DNA of 64,000 nt. It comes from Trichopria drosophilae (lineage: Eukaryota; Arthropoda; Insecta; Hymenoptera; Diapriidae). The stretch is from the NCBI GenBank assembly GCA_030407085.1, contig CM059584.1, positions 139,800,001 through 139,864,000 of the forward strand, read 5' to 3'. A program made the translations under genes and the position numbers. Of the stretch, positions 24,092-34,821 are shown piece after piece. Position 1 is the stretch's first letter. Each line of letters starts with the position of its first letter. A model generated the notes under the pieces. It had not been told where the DNA came from and made no database searches. It saw nothing but the letters and a program-made list of their open reading frames with translations.

Positions 24092-24360
24092 TTCTCCAGT
24101 TTTTCTCGTAGGGTCACGCGAAACACGGAGAGTCCTTTTCGGAAAAGCCGAAACTAAACTTCTTTCCCGATGATACGGAGATCTTCCTACGTCAACGGTT
24201 CTCGGCGGTTTGAATTTGTTTCGACTAATGGCCGGAAGTTTGCCCCCTACCGCGTTACCAGTCGAGCGCGCGGGAGAAACAGCTCTCTGATTGGTCGGCG
24301 GTATCCGACCGTAACCGAAACCGCCCGAAAATACCTTAAGGAGGCGCCAATCTTCTATAC
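24092..24360 (-). promoter_or_regulatory. Cyclin B promoter region with inverted CCAAT and CHR-like element
   Basis: GC- and CpG-richer than anything else within 10 kb. A CCAAT box on the minus strand (CTGATTGGTC on plus, about 24288-24297) lies about 200 nt upstream of the ATG. GGCGGTTTGAA at 24204-24214 on the plus strand resembles a cell-cycle CDE/CHR pair (GGCGG and TTTGAA), though spacing and strand differ from the classical arrangement. CCAAT plus CHR is the known signature of G2/M genes; here it is inferred by eye. Confidence 0.5.
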
Positions 24361-24689
24361 GCGTAATACATGCACGTGTGTAAATTCGTGTTGGTATCGT
24401 TGCGATGCAAAACTCTTGGCTTTCGAATCTTTATATTGCTTTAGTTTAGGGATAATACACCGCTTTAAGAATATTCTCTCTTCAAAAGGGTTGTCTTCTC
24501 GAGAGTCGGATCGATATTAGCCACCTGATTATTTAGATTTAGAAAATGGCCACACGTCTCGAAAAAAATTCGCAAATTTTTTTTAACTTTACTTTTTTAA
24601 CTTTAAAAAGTTCATTCTGGCTGCTGGATTGTAAGTATGATTTTTTATATTATTTTTGCAAGCATAAACGTTTCAACTCGGCGCTCAAT

Positions 24690-24783
24690 CCTGCAAACAC
24701 AAAAGTAACAGTTTTGTAACAACTATGTAACAATGTAACCATTACGTAAATATTACATAACCGTTACTTTCCGTGTTTGCAGG
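24690..24783. mobile_element. 94-bp palindromic element (CCTGCAAACAC ends)
   Basis: Ends CCTGCAAACACAAAAGTAAC and GTTACTTTCCGTGTTTGCAGG. The interior is a run of GTAAC/ATGTAAC blocks with dyad symmetry. Related copies lie at 33911-34018 and about 34218-34315. Confidence 0.8.
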
Positions 24784-24979
24784 GAAATGGCAGAGTCTAC
24801 ATGATGCAACTTTCATGCTGTAAAACATTGCAAAACATGTCAACTATTCTGAAGAGTGCTTGAAATCACGGAATGAAACGTTCAGAGGGTACAGCCATAA
24901 ATATGGTTAAACCAGCCATATTATGGATAAAGCAGTCATATATTTGGTTGAAGTAATCATCTTTCTGGCTGTATTCTCC

Positions 24980-25248
24980 GAAAATTATTGTAAATGTAGT
25001 TAGCGTGTCAAATGTAACGTGTATACCGACTTTGTTTTTTTTTTATATTTGCGTTTAGTTTTTAGTTTTTAGTTTTTATTATTTTGTATTTCCGCCGTGC
25101 GCTAAGATTTATATTTGTTATATTTATTATTATTTGCGTTGGATATTGCTTTGTTATTAAATTGTTTTTTTTTATTATTTATGTACATATATATCTAGGG
25201 ACAATATGTCCAAGATATTAATAAATTATATACATACATACATACATT
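24980..25248 (+). mobile_element. LINE 3' UTR fragment with ATAC tail
   Basis: T-rich sequence ending GGGACAATATGTCCAAGATA, then TTAATAAATTATATACATAC and a short (ATAC)n tail. This is the style of a non-LTR retrotransposon 3' end on the plus strand. No coding remains. Confidence 0.4.
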
Positions 25249-25287
25249 TCTTTCAGTGATTGACGAAAAACATAAATTAGTATTAAG

Positions 25288-25916
25288 GTCGTTAGACCCT
25301 GGGATATAGTATGTTTACGAAAAATATTTAATACCGTTTCCAAAAAGTGAATTTTCATTATTAATGATATTGTTGAGAAGAGAAAACATTACTGTTCTTA
25401 AAAAAATTGAATCCTCCAAAAATAATTTGTTTAACAACTTTTATTAATGGCGCAAATTTTCTTTTTTTGGCTAGTTAAGAATTTTTTAAAAATGAATGGG
25501 TGTTATCGAATGACGGCTTATTTTGTCGAGAAAACCATTCTCTATTACTTTACCGTATGATTTTGGACAATTTTTGAAGCTAACGTCAAACATCTCTATT
25601 TATTTAAAAAAAAAGTTATTATTTTTCACAACTTCTGCAAAATTTTAGTGATCAGGTAATAAATTTGGGAAAATTCGTTCGGTAAAGTTGCAGAGAATCT
25701 TTTTCTTGAAATTCATTTTTACAAAATTTTAACTAGCGATAAGAAGAAAGAGTCATTAACAAAAGTTGTTTATCAAATTATTTTGGCAGATTACAATATT
25801 TTTTAAAAAACAATAATACTTTCTCCCTCTAACAATGTCATTAGTGAAAAATAAATTCTTGGAAATGTTGTTAAATATTTTTCCCAAACATACCATATCG
25901 TGGGGTCTAAGTGCCT
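25288..25916. repeat. Fold-back element, about 0.63 kb
   Basis: Left blocks TAGACCCTGGGATATAGTAT and AACAACTTTTATTAATG are mirrored by ATACCATATCGTGGGGTCTA and CATTAACAAAAGTTGTT on the right, centred near 25610. Confidence 0.75.
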
Positions 25917-25939
25917 TTATATTGTATTTTAACCCTCCT

Positions 25940-26575
25940 GCCCTGCCAAAAATTTTAGGTAGGATTTTTAGGAGAATCACATGAGAATTTGAAACAAGTA
26001 CCTTGTAAATTTCATATAAATGTAGTATAGTACTCGCACTATATTACGGAAACACTACACAGAGAGAAAAAAAGTGTTAATGGAACCACGAAAAAATAGT
26101 AGAATCGATTTTAACCTCTTAAGTAGTAGAATTAACTATATATATAGTTAGAGTTGATATTTGAGGTTATGTACGAACGATTTAACAATCGGAAAATGGT
26201 AAATGGAACAATTTTATTTATAATAGTTAATGCAACAACTTTTTAGATTTATGCGTTTTCCAATTACAAAAAGGTTCCGTTAACTATTTCCTTTCTCTCT
26301 GTGCATTCGACAATATTTGCGATTTCTATGAAAATCGACCTGATTGTGATGAGATTTTTATGTAATTTCCACAAAATTTCAACTCAAAACATTCAGGATT
26401 GTATGCTCATAAAACTACCTATTAACTTATTTTCTTTCATGTAATAAAACTTTACATATTCCGTACGATACTTGTATGGGTAATAGACGTATATAATGTA
26501 TATTTACAACAACTATAAGGCACTTGTTTCAATTTCTCATGAGAATCTTACTTAACATTTTTCGCAGGGTGTGCA
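25940..26575. repeat. Fold-back element carrying a nested short element
   Basis: Left AGGAGAATCACATGAGAATT and ACAAGTACCTTG are mirrored on the right by CAAGGCACTTGTTTCAATTT and CTCATGAGAATCTTACT. The short element 26058-26303 sits in its loop. Confidence 0.6.
26058..26303. mobile_element. Short element with CACAGAGAGAAA ends (copy 1)
   Basis: CACAGAGAGAAAAAAAGTGT at the left and TTTCCTTTCTCTCTGTG at the right, with internal GTTAATGGAACCAC mirrored by GGTTCCGTTAAC. Copies 2 and 3 are at 31662-31917 and 47620-48069; those are flanked by TA, while the right flank here is CA. Confidence 0.75.
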
Positions 26576-27652
26576 CCATGACGAATATATTCGTCCAAAC
26601 TACATTGTTTCTATATGGAAAAAGAAAAACTGGTGTACAGGAAGATAAAAAACATGATATTTATTGAACGATTTTTTTTCAATTTCAAATTTTCTGTTAG
26701 AAAACTGTATATAATTGCATAAAATATTTGTACTTAAAACATACGACATTAAACTTGCTTATGTTTACACAGAAATGACCAAATTGGCTCCTAATTTGCA
26801 GATATTATTTACAACTAAATAAGTATTTTTATAGAGTTTACATAGTCACTGATTTTAAATTTTACCTCAGTTTTTGTCTTATAACTTATTTCATCAATGT
26901 ATGTCATGATTTACTTCAAATGCAGTGCCTACTAGCATTTGGGTGATTATTTAACAATAAATTTTATTGATTACAGATCCACCATTCTTAATTTTGAGAA
27001 ACTACATACAAAATTTGCAGCACGGAAAATTGTCAACTTTTGTCCGCCATATGGAATTCACCGTTTCGAATTTGAAAATTCAAATTCGATGTTTGGAATC
27101 AACGTTTCAAGTCAATCAGATATTATGCAACATTTACGTTAAAAATGACTAAATACATTGTTGAAATACAATGTCTAAATAAGTTGTTGCGGACAGAATC
27201 GATGTTTTATCAAAGTTATAATTGCAAAACTGAGGTCGGATTAGCAGTCATCGACCACATAAACACTATAAAAATCTTTATTTCATCCGTAAATACTAAA
27301 AAATCCTTAGACGACTAAAACCCGAATTTTGCAACAAACAAAAATTTCACGACGTAAGGGGGTTCTAAAGTGGTCTGCCGATAAAGTAGGAATATTCACT
27401 AAAACCGTAAATACAAAATTATCGAATCGATTTGTCAGAATTTCAATTCTAATTACTAAAGACGGTATCCTAGAAAATTTCGAAGACATTAATTGAAAAC
27501 TGACCTTAACTTTTCGAAAATAAATAAAAATCACTTATTTCCGAAAATTCTCAGTTAGTTCCCAATCAATTTCTTTAGAATTTTCTATTATTTTATGTTT
27601 TCGTGTCTGAGTCGCCATTTTGTATTAGTTGAACCAGGTAGATTTTCAAATA
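26576..27652. other. Intergenic, no gene seen
   Basis: AT-rich DNA with a decayed repeat (GATCCACCATTCTTAATTTT near 26976, GTCCGCCATATGGAATTC near 27040). Frames at 26939-27152 are shadows of that repeat. Confidence 0.4.
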
Positions 27653-27913
27653 CAGTAGTCCCCATCCTAAGTTATACTGTCGGTTCTTTCAAAATGGCGG
27701 ACAATTCTCCAAAGTTATAGCCCCTCACTATCCCCACTCCCGTATCTTTGTTTATATCCATGGAATGGGTGCTTCTGTGTGCGAGTGTGGCTCAGCAAAA
27801 CAATGTGGTGGGGGAAGGAGAGGAAGAAACTGGTATAACTTTGGAGAAGGCAAATCTATAACTTAGGATAGATATATAACTTTGGATGGTATAATTTAGG
27901 GTGGAGACTACTG
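27653..27913. mobile_element. TA-flanked pogo-like short element (CAGTAGTCCCCATCC ends)
   Basis: Left CAGTAGTCCCCATCCTAAG and right TTTAGGGTGGAGACTACTG, each next to TA. An internal second pair (CCAAAGTTATAG and CTATAACTTAGG) echoes the ends, and a CAAAATGGCGGAC motif is inside. Non-coding. Confidence 0.85.
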
Positions 27914-30900
27914 TATAGTCCCCGAAAACACTTTTTTATATGGAATAGGATGAGTATATACCACCGATTTCTTATGTAAATTTTAGATCTAAAATTTGTT
28001 TCTGTAAAAAATAACGCGTTTATTGCAAAAAATTGTTTATAACTTATTAAGTATTGGACTCTGGATAAATTCTGTGACCATATTCTGAAATAGCCGCACT
28101 GTAATATTTAATAAGTAAATTTAAATCAGCGCATTCAGGGGGTTTTAAAGTGTTCCGCCAGTAAAGTAAGTAAGTTTTAACATAGCCGAAAATAAATCAC
28201 TACAGTAAGAAATAAGGCGAAATTTATTTCCAATAGTGTGATGCAATTACTGCACAAAAAGGATTGTAGAAAGCTCGGCATGTTTGTAATTTTAGTAGAA
28301 ATGCAGTTACAAAGCGTTTTTTCGTGATCATTGTCTAAAAATCATTTCCACGAAAAAATTTAGAGGTGAGCGTTTAACAGCGCCATATAGTCGACGCGGC
28401 AAACAGCAGAAACGGAAAAAGTAATTAAGTAAAATTAAAGCAATAATTTTTACCGTTTTTTTTTCAAAAACCGGCTCTACATCGGAAAATGTAAACATTT
28501 CAGAGGGTCGTTGTCAAAATTCCAATAACAACGGTTCTGAAAGTGTGTAGAAAAACGGGAAAAAATGTCGTGACAAAATCTCGGTGAAAGGACAATTTAG
28601 CACCCCCGAGGACGTTTGTTGTTATTTGTCGTATATAGTTAGAACCATTATTTCCACGAAAAAATTCGTATATTTAATGTTATTTTAAAGAATTCTCGCT
28701 CAATTCTGAACGAAACTCATTGAAATTTGTTATATTCTTATAAAAGAACGCTTAAAAGGGTCGTAAAATACATTTGGATTTGAAAATATATTTTTGTTTC
28801 GGTTTAATTTACATTTTTTAGGTTAGAAAGTGATTTTTATTATAATTTTAAATTGCCGACCACGCGACCTTCTCTAAAAAAAATTGTTTGAACAAAAAAC
28901 ATCATAAAAACAGGTTCCATTCGAAAAAATTACGTATACATCTTAATCAGCTAAAAATATTGAGACTTTTTTTAATTATTACTTTTTTACTGTACCCGCG
29001 TCAAAAGAATAATCGTTACATTTATTTTATGTTTGTATTTGTACTTTTTTAGAGTGGATTCAAATCGTATAATGTATATAATTTTTTCAAAAATATATGT
29101 GAAAAACAGCCAAATTTCCCTTTGTAACGTGGGGGAAGGTAAAATGTAAGATTGTTTTCGAAAGCTCGAGTTGTATCAGGGTTCGTATACTTTTCCTTTC
29201 GAATTTCGGTCAATAGGAAACATCTGTCAGCTGTTTGTGTATCACTGTTCTCTTTTATTGCACCGGATGACTTTCCTTGAAAATTGTACTATTAGTGGTA
29301 ATTTAGACATCTTGTTGTTTTGATGAAATGCATTTATTGCACGAAAATAAGTTTTTTATTTTTAATATAACTTTTTTGTAATTTAAAAGAATAAAAATTC
29401 CCCAGTGTGTACTCCCTGCCGAAAAAATACTATAGAAGACGATTGTTTTAAGTTTTGAATGAAGTTTTTTATAAAATTGTAAGCCCTCAACATTTTTCGG
29501 CAGGGCTGATTTTTACTAAAAAAAAAAATTTCTGACACGTCTTCAGTCGGTCTCTGTTGAACAAAGTAATGTGATAAAATTTATATTCTATATTTAATAT
29601 TTTTTTCTCTTATGTAGTCCTGAAACTAAAATTTGTATATATTATTACATACAGCATTTTTTACGATTTTTCTGTATTTTTTCTATTTAAGAACGAAACG
29701 CCATGAAAAGAAACGAAGGAAGTTTCGACCTCCAAACAAAACGTTTATTATAAGATTCCTTGAAGAGTGCTTTTTTCTCAGCATGAAATGTTATTATTCT
29801 CTCAATAACATCCTTCCTGTTTTGTGAATAGTTTGCTTAAAATTAAAAACGTATATTTTTATTTTGAAAAAAAAAATCTTTTAAATTATGAACGGTAGTT
29901 TACATCATATATTTTTCTGTAAAAAGATTATTTTGAAGATAGGAAAGTATCACCAACAAATGCGTTATTGCTTTAAATTTTCTTTTTGCGGCGAGTGGAT
30001 GTTTACTTTAACATTCTCTGCATCAATAGTCCATAGAACCATAATTTGGGTCCAGGCTCTTAAATTGTGATACGGCAACCTGCAGGTATCGAAAATCATA
30101 GACAGGTATGGGCACCTAAATATATGGTACGAAAACCACTTTAAAATCTGGAATAAATGTAATTACTGTAACGCATTTGTTTATAATTTCGTCAGCCAAA
30201 ATTCAAGTGGATAATTCAATTTATTCAGTTTTCGCAGATATAAAAACTACTCAATAACTCCAGATAAGTTGGAATTTAATTTTTGTTGCTCAAAATGTCA
30301 TTTTAAGGGAAAATTTTTGCTTAAAATTACGTCATGCGTTTAGTTAAAAAAATTGTGTTAGTCTCTTTTTATGCTTCCGTTAACATTTTATAAAATGCAA
30401 TTTTGTCTTTTTAAGTAAGGACTAGTATTTTTAAAAAATTAAGACCTGTCTCCGGTGTCGCGAGCGGGCGTGACGCCTTTTTTTGTCTTAACTTCTCAAA
30501 ATTTACCTTCTGGATCCATTAGTTTTGTATAATTTGTCCCGAAGTCTAAAAATAATTTTTTTTATTGAGAGGTAGGTAGAGAAGCGGTCACTTTTTTCTC
30601 CTGCAGTAGAGACACTTTTGTAGGATTTGTCAAAAATGTCCAAAACATATCTCAGTAAACACAAATTTAAAAAAAAAAATTATGTGCTTATTTATAAGCT
30701 CTGATTATGCTTATCAGAAAAATAGTAAATGTAATCAGAATTTATTATTATTTTACACTAAAATGTTACAACGCGAAGAAATACTTTTTCTGTTAAAATA
30801 TTGTAGTTCTTTTAACAGTAAATTTTTGTTTGAATTATCAGAAAAAATGTTAAATTAGAAAAATCGGAGACTTTCTCCATCGGGTATTTTCAAACCGAAA

Positions 30901-31661
30901 ACAATTTTTATGTATTCCTAATGCATCAAGAAAGTGTCCATTTTTTGTACTTTAAGAATATAACATTGCAAAAATTAAGTTTCAAGATGGCGGCTTCATA
31001 ACCCCGAAATAGCTGTTTTCATAGGAAAAACAGATCAGCGGTTCTTTATACACATTTTTCTAGGCATTTATTATTGTAATGTTACTTCATTATGGTGTTT
31101 GTTACGATTTATGATTATTAAATGGTAAAACATTTTTTGGATCCACCATTTTAAAATGAGAAAATCCAATATCCAATTAATATTCGGGAATTTACAAAAC
31201 AACAGTAATGTTTCATTACGCAAGATAACAATTCGGTTTTAGAACGTTAAAGAAGAAATAGTGAATCTCTTGAACCTCCATTTTCAAAAACAAAAACTGG
31301 ATTAATCATAAATTGTATCAAATACCATAATAATGTAACGTTAGAGTAGTAAATGCGTTAAAAAATGAGTATAAAGAACCAATTATGAGTTTACCCCATA
31401 AAAATAGTTGTTTCGGCGTTATTTTGAAACCGTCATTTTGAACCTGAATTTTTCTAATATTATACAGTACTTAAAGTAAAATAAAAACGGTTAACTTCTT
31501 GACGCATTATAGGTAAACCTAAAATTTGTTTTCGGTCTGAAAACGCAAGAAAGATAATATAAAATCCTTGGTTTTTCTGACATTATTGAACAAAAGCCGC
31601 CATGTTTTATTTCCAAGCGATTTAATCTACGTCGTAGTGGTTTTTTAGGAATTTTTCTCTA
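27914..31661. other. Intergenic, no gene seen; one fold-back at about 30893-31553
   Basis: Largely unique AT-rich sequence. At 30893-31553 a fold-back has left GGGTATTTTCAAACCGAAAAC and right GTTTTCGGTCTGAAAACGC, plus an internal GGTTCTTTATACACATTTTT / AAAAATGAGTATAAAGAACC pair. Short frames near 29633 and 29888 show no family features. Confidence 0.45.
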
Positions 31662-31917
31662 CATAGAGAGAAAAAAAAGTGTTAATGGAACCATGAAAAA
31701 ATAGAATCGATGTTAACCTCTTAAGTAGTAGAATTAACTATATGTAAGGTTGGAGTTGATATTTGAGGTTATGTACGAACGATTTAACAATCGGAAAATA
31801 GTAAATGGAACAATTTTATTGTACCGTTTACCATGGAAATAGTTAATGCAACAACTTTTTGGATTTACGCGTTTTACTATTATAAAAAGGTTCCATTAAT
31901 TATTTCCTTTATCTGTG
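31662..31917. mobile_element. Short element with CACAGAGAG-type ends (copy 2)
   Basis: CATAGAGAGAAAAAAAAGTG at the left and CCTTTATCTGTG at the right, flanked by TA on both sides. The interior closely follows copy 1 (AACCTCTTAAGTAGTAGAAT). Confidence 0.8.
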
Positions 31918-32162
31918 TATATGTTGAATCCGCTATTTTGTATTTTCGTCATGGAGGCTGACCCTCAAAAACGCCTATTCTGGCATATTTTCATCCTTAT
32001 ATATGTTCAACATGTTTTAAGAAAGTATATTGTGAAAATTTCTTATATTTACTGAGAGATACGAAATGTGTTTTGCCATTTTATATGTTAATTTGTTTTC
32101 AGTTTTCATAAATAGAAAAACGACTGTGATTTGTTGTCTGTCATATTAAATTTGTCATAGTA

Positions 32163-32414
32163 CAGTCCTCCCTCCGTAATTGCTATCGGTCGGGCCGAAT
32201 TTTCCCCTCATGCCCCATTGCTTACCCGTTGTTCCCGTCCCTACTTCCCCTTATACATGTATGAAACAGGTAAGAGAACGTACGTGCGCATGCGCGAGTG
32301 TGCCTTTCTATGTACGGTGGACCTGGAAGGGGTAACTGGACTACAATTACGGAATATTTTGGGACTACAATTACGGATGGAATTAGGAAGACAGCAATTA
32401 TGAATGGAAGACTG
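32163..32414. mobile_element. TA-flanked pogo-like short element (CAGTCCTCCCTCCG ends)
   Basis: Left CAGTCCTCCCTCCGTAATTG and right CAATTATGAATGGAAGACTG, TA on both sides, with inner repeats of CTACAATTACGG. The frame at 32218-32403 lies wholly inside and is not a gene. Confidence 0.8.
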
Positions 32415-33099
32415 TACCTTTTGATTTGAGAGGGGTTACATAACCCAGTTCATCAGATATAACTTTTGAGTGCAATTTAAATACATTTTAGCACATTTAA
32501 CGACGAATACCGGTTACAAATTCCAATAAGGGTGTCTTTAGATTATTTTTGTTATATGTTCTTCTCCATATAGTTTTATTAACCTTTCAGTTACGAATTT
32601 TTCCAGCAATGCTACTTTCTTTTTTTGTGGATTAAAATATAGTGTCAAATTTTCAAAAATTAAAAATGGCGGATCCCATGTAACCTATAAAACTGTTTAA
32701 ATATCATAATTCGTTATATTTTATTATACAGGCATTTGTAAAGCAGCTGACTACGAATGCGGCGTCAGATTTCCAAAATTCAAAATGACGAATTCAATAC
32801 GGATGTCAGTAATTTTGAAAAAAAACTTCAAATATTTGTTGTATAGGGGTTTTTGAGGTCGTTGATAACGCGTATCGCGAGTTCAGATATCTTTTAGATA
32901 ATTATTCAAAGATATCTTGCGAAAAGACATTTAAAGGACGTCTTTTGCAAAGATATCTTGACGATCGTTATAAAAACAAATTTTACCTTTTCTACGTTTC
33001 GAGCGTGACATTTATTTTGTCTGTTTTTAATAACATTATACTGTTTAAATTATTTTATGGGACCGCTTAGTTATTTTGGTGATTGTTGTCATGTGTACT
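32415..33099. other. Intergenic with TGGCGG-type repeat fragments
   Basis: AAAAATGGCGGATCCC near 32664 and related blocks to about 32830, then ATATCTTTT-rich sequence at 32880-32960 resembling the 33.9-34.5 kb duplication. No gene seen. Confidence 0.45.
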
Positions 33100-33179
33100 T
33101 ACGTTGTATCGCAGTAGTTAAGGCGTTAGCGTACTAAGCGAGAGACTTGGGTTCGATTCCCCGTCGTGACAAGTTTTTT
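33100..33179 (+). tRNA. tRNA-like Pol III unit, probably pseudogene or SINE head
   Basis: Near-consensus A box around TATCGCAGTAGTTAAGGCG (33107-33125), a perfect B box GGTTCGATTCC (33150-33160), 3' acceptor-like CGTCGTGAC, and a TTTTTT terminator at 33174. The putative 5' acceptor strand does not pair with the 3' strand and the anticodon arm is imperfect, so I do not assign an amino acid. Likely tRNA-derived rather than a working tRNA. Confidence 0.4.
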
Positions 33180-33910
33180 CCATATTTGTTTGCTTGCGGT
33201 ATTTGTTTATATTGTTTTAAAATTATGTAAAAATACCATAAGATTTTCTCATGTAAATTTATAACTCATATATAATAAAAAATGTGAAACTTTCAAAATA
33301 AACAGAGCTATAATAATTTTCTAAATATGTTTACGTTCTTTAACCCTTTAAGTCCCAAATATGCACAATTTGCACATGGATTTCAGTATCGTTTTATGTA
33401 TAAAATAAAAATTTGTTAAAAATAGAAACATCTATGTCTGACTAGTTTTGAGGTCGCTCTTTCGATTGACGCTGCTGAAATTATCAAGAAATGGCGTTTA
33501 ACACATTTTTTTAACAAAAATACTGAAAAAAATATGATTTTTTAGCTACAATTTTTTCTTTTAAATGCATTTTTAACTGTGATACTGTTCCTGATTGTTT
33601 TACTTCAAAATTATACATTTACGTATTTTAATTTATTTTGTTTTTCGTTTCAAAATGGCGTCTGAACGTTGAAAATTTTCGAAAATCGAAGTAAATGCTA
33701 TTATTACGAAATTTGCTAATAATCTCATAGGATTCAGTGATCGCTAAAATCGAATCTTGAGTGAATTTATTGAAATTCAAAATGGCGGACCCGTTATGTA
33801 AAATTTAAACGAATTTCTACCGAGACACATGACAGTGGCCATCTTGAAATTGGATTTTATGGGGATATTACTGTTTCCGTAAACCAAAATAGGTCATACA
33901 AAACTCGTAC
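33180..33910. other. Intergenic with TGGCGG-motif repeats
   Basis: TTTAACCCTTTAAGTCCC at about 33340 resembles a TTAA-element left end, but no matching right end is found. CAAAATGGCGTCTG at 33652 and CAAAATGGCGGACCC at about 33778 belong to the dispersed motif family. Confidence 0.4.
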
Positions 33911-34514
33911 CCTGCAAACACAAAAGTAACAGTTATGTAACAACTATGTAACATTTATGTAACAATGTAACCATTACGTAAATATTACATAACTGTTACT
34001 TTCCGTGTTTGTAGGGATATAGATGTTAACATTTTAACAAAATTTTTATTTTATACATAAAACGATGCAGAAATCCATGTGTCGATATAACTAAAAGATG
34101 TCTTATAAATATCTAAAAGATATCCGAAATTGTTGCGTAAGACATCTAAAAGATATCTTTGACAGATTGAAGGATATCTTTTGGACATCTTGAAGACATC
34201 TTTTTGTTTATTGGGATAAAAGTAACAGTTATGTAACAACTATGTAACATTTATGTAACAACGTAACCATTACGTAAATATTACATAACTGTTACTTTCC
34301 GTGTTTGTAGGGATATAGATGTTAACCTAACCTAAAATTTTTATTTAATACATAAAACGATGCAGAAATCCTTGTGTAGATATATCCAAAAGATGCCTTA
34401 TAAATATCTAAAAGATATCCGAAATTGTTGCGTAACACATCTAAAAGATATCTTTGACAGATTGAAGGATATCTTTTAGACATCTTGAAGACATCTTTTT
34501 GTTTATTAGGATAA
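33911..34514. repeat. 296-bp tandem duplication starting with the CCTGCAAACAC element
   Basis: AAAAGTAACAGTTATGTAAC starts at 33922 and again at 34218, and the following about 296 bp are nearly the same in both units, including GATGCAGAAATCC and several AAGATATCTT / GACATCTTGAAGACATC blocks. The first unit carries the full palindromic element 33911-34018 at its head. Confidence 0.9.
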
Positions 34515-34629
34515 AGTTTTTTCGTATTTTTTTACGCGGTATTCGAGGGACCTCAAAAACATCGGAAATGATTTTTTGCATGTAAATTGGAGTAAATCAG
34601 CTGATTTTTAAAATAAGGTATAAAAAACG

Positions 34630-34661
34630 GAGCAATCGAATATCGCGCTGATTGCTCCGAA
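34630..34661. promoter_or_regulatory. Perfect 10-bp stem-loop upstream of VPS26C
   Basis: CGGAGCAATC (34630-34639) and GATTGCTCCG (34652-34661) are perfect inverted repeats around a 12-nt loop, about 105 bp upstream of the VPS26C ATG. Its place suggests a promoter-proximal binding site or the 5' UTR; function is unknown. Confidence 0.45.
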
Positions 34662-34764
34662 TTGTGAAACGATGTTACAAAAGTATCCGTTCAATGATTG
34701 TTGATCTGTCAACTGATGACAGCCAGGTGACAGCGATCTTGACACCTTCTGATCGCTTTCGAAA

Positions 34765-34821
34765 ATGGCGATCAACATCGATATTCAAACAAAACGATCT
34801 AGTAAAATTTATCACGAAGGG
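34765..34821 (+). CDS. VPS26C: VPS26C exon 1, followed by a GC splice donor
   Basis: Encodes MAINIDIQTKRSSKIYHEG. The exon ends GAAGGG and the intron opens GCAAGT, the standard GC-AG class donor. No GT donor nearby preserves the family sequence HEG-EIVSG. Confidence 0.85.
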
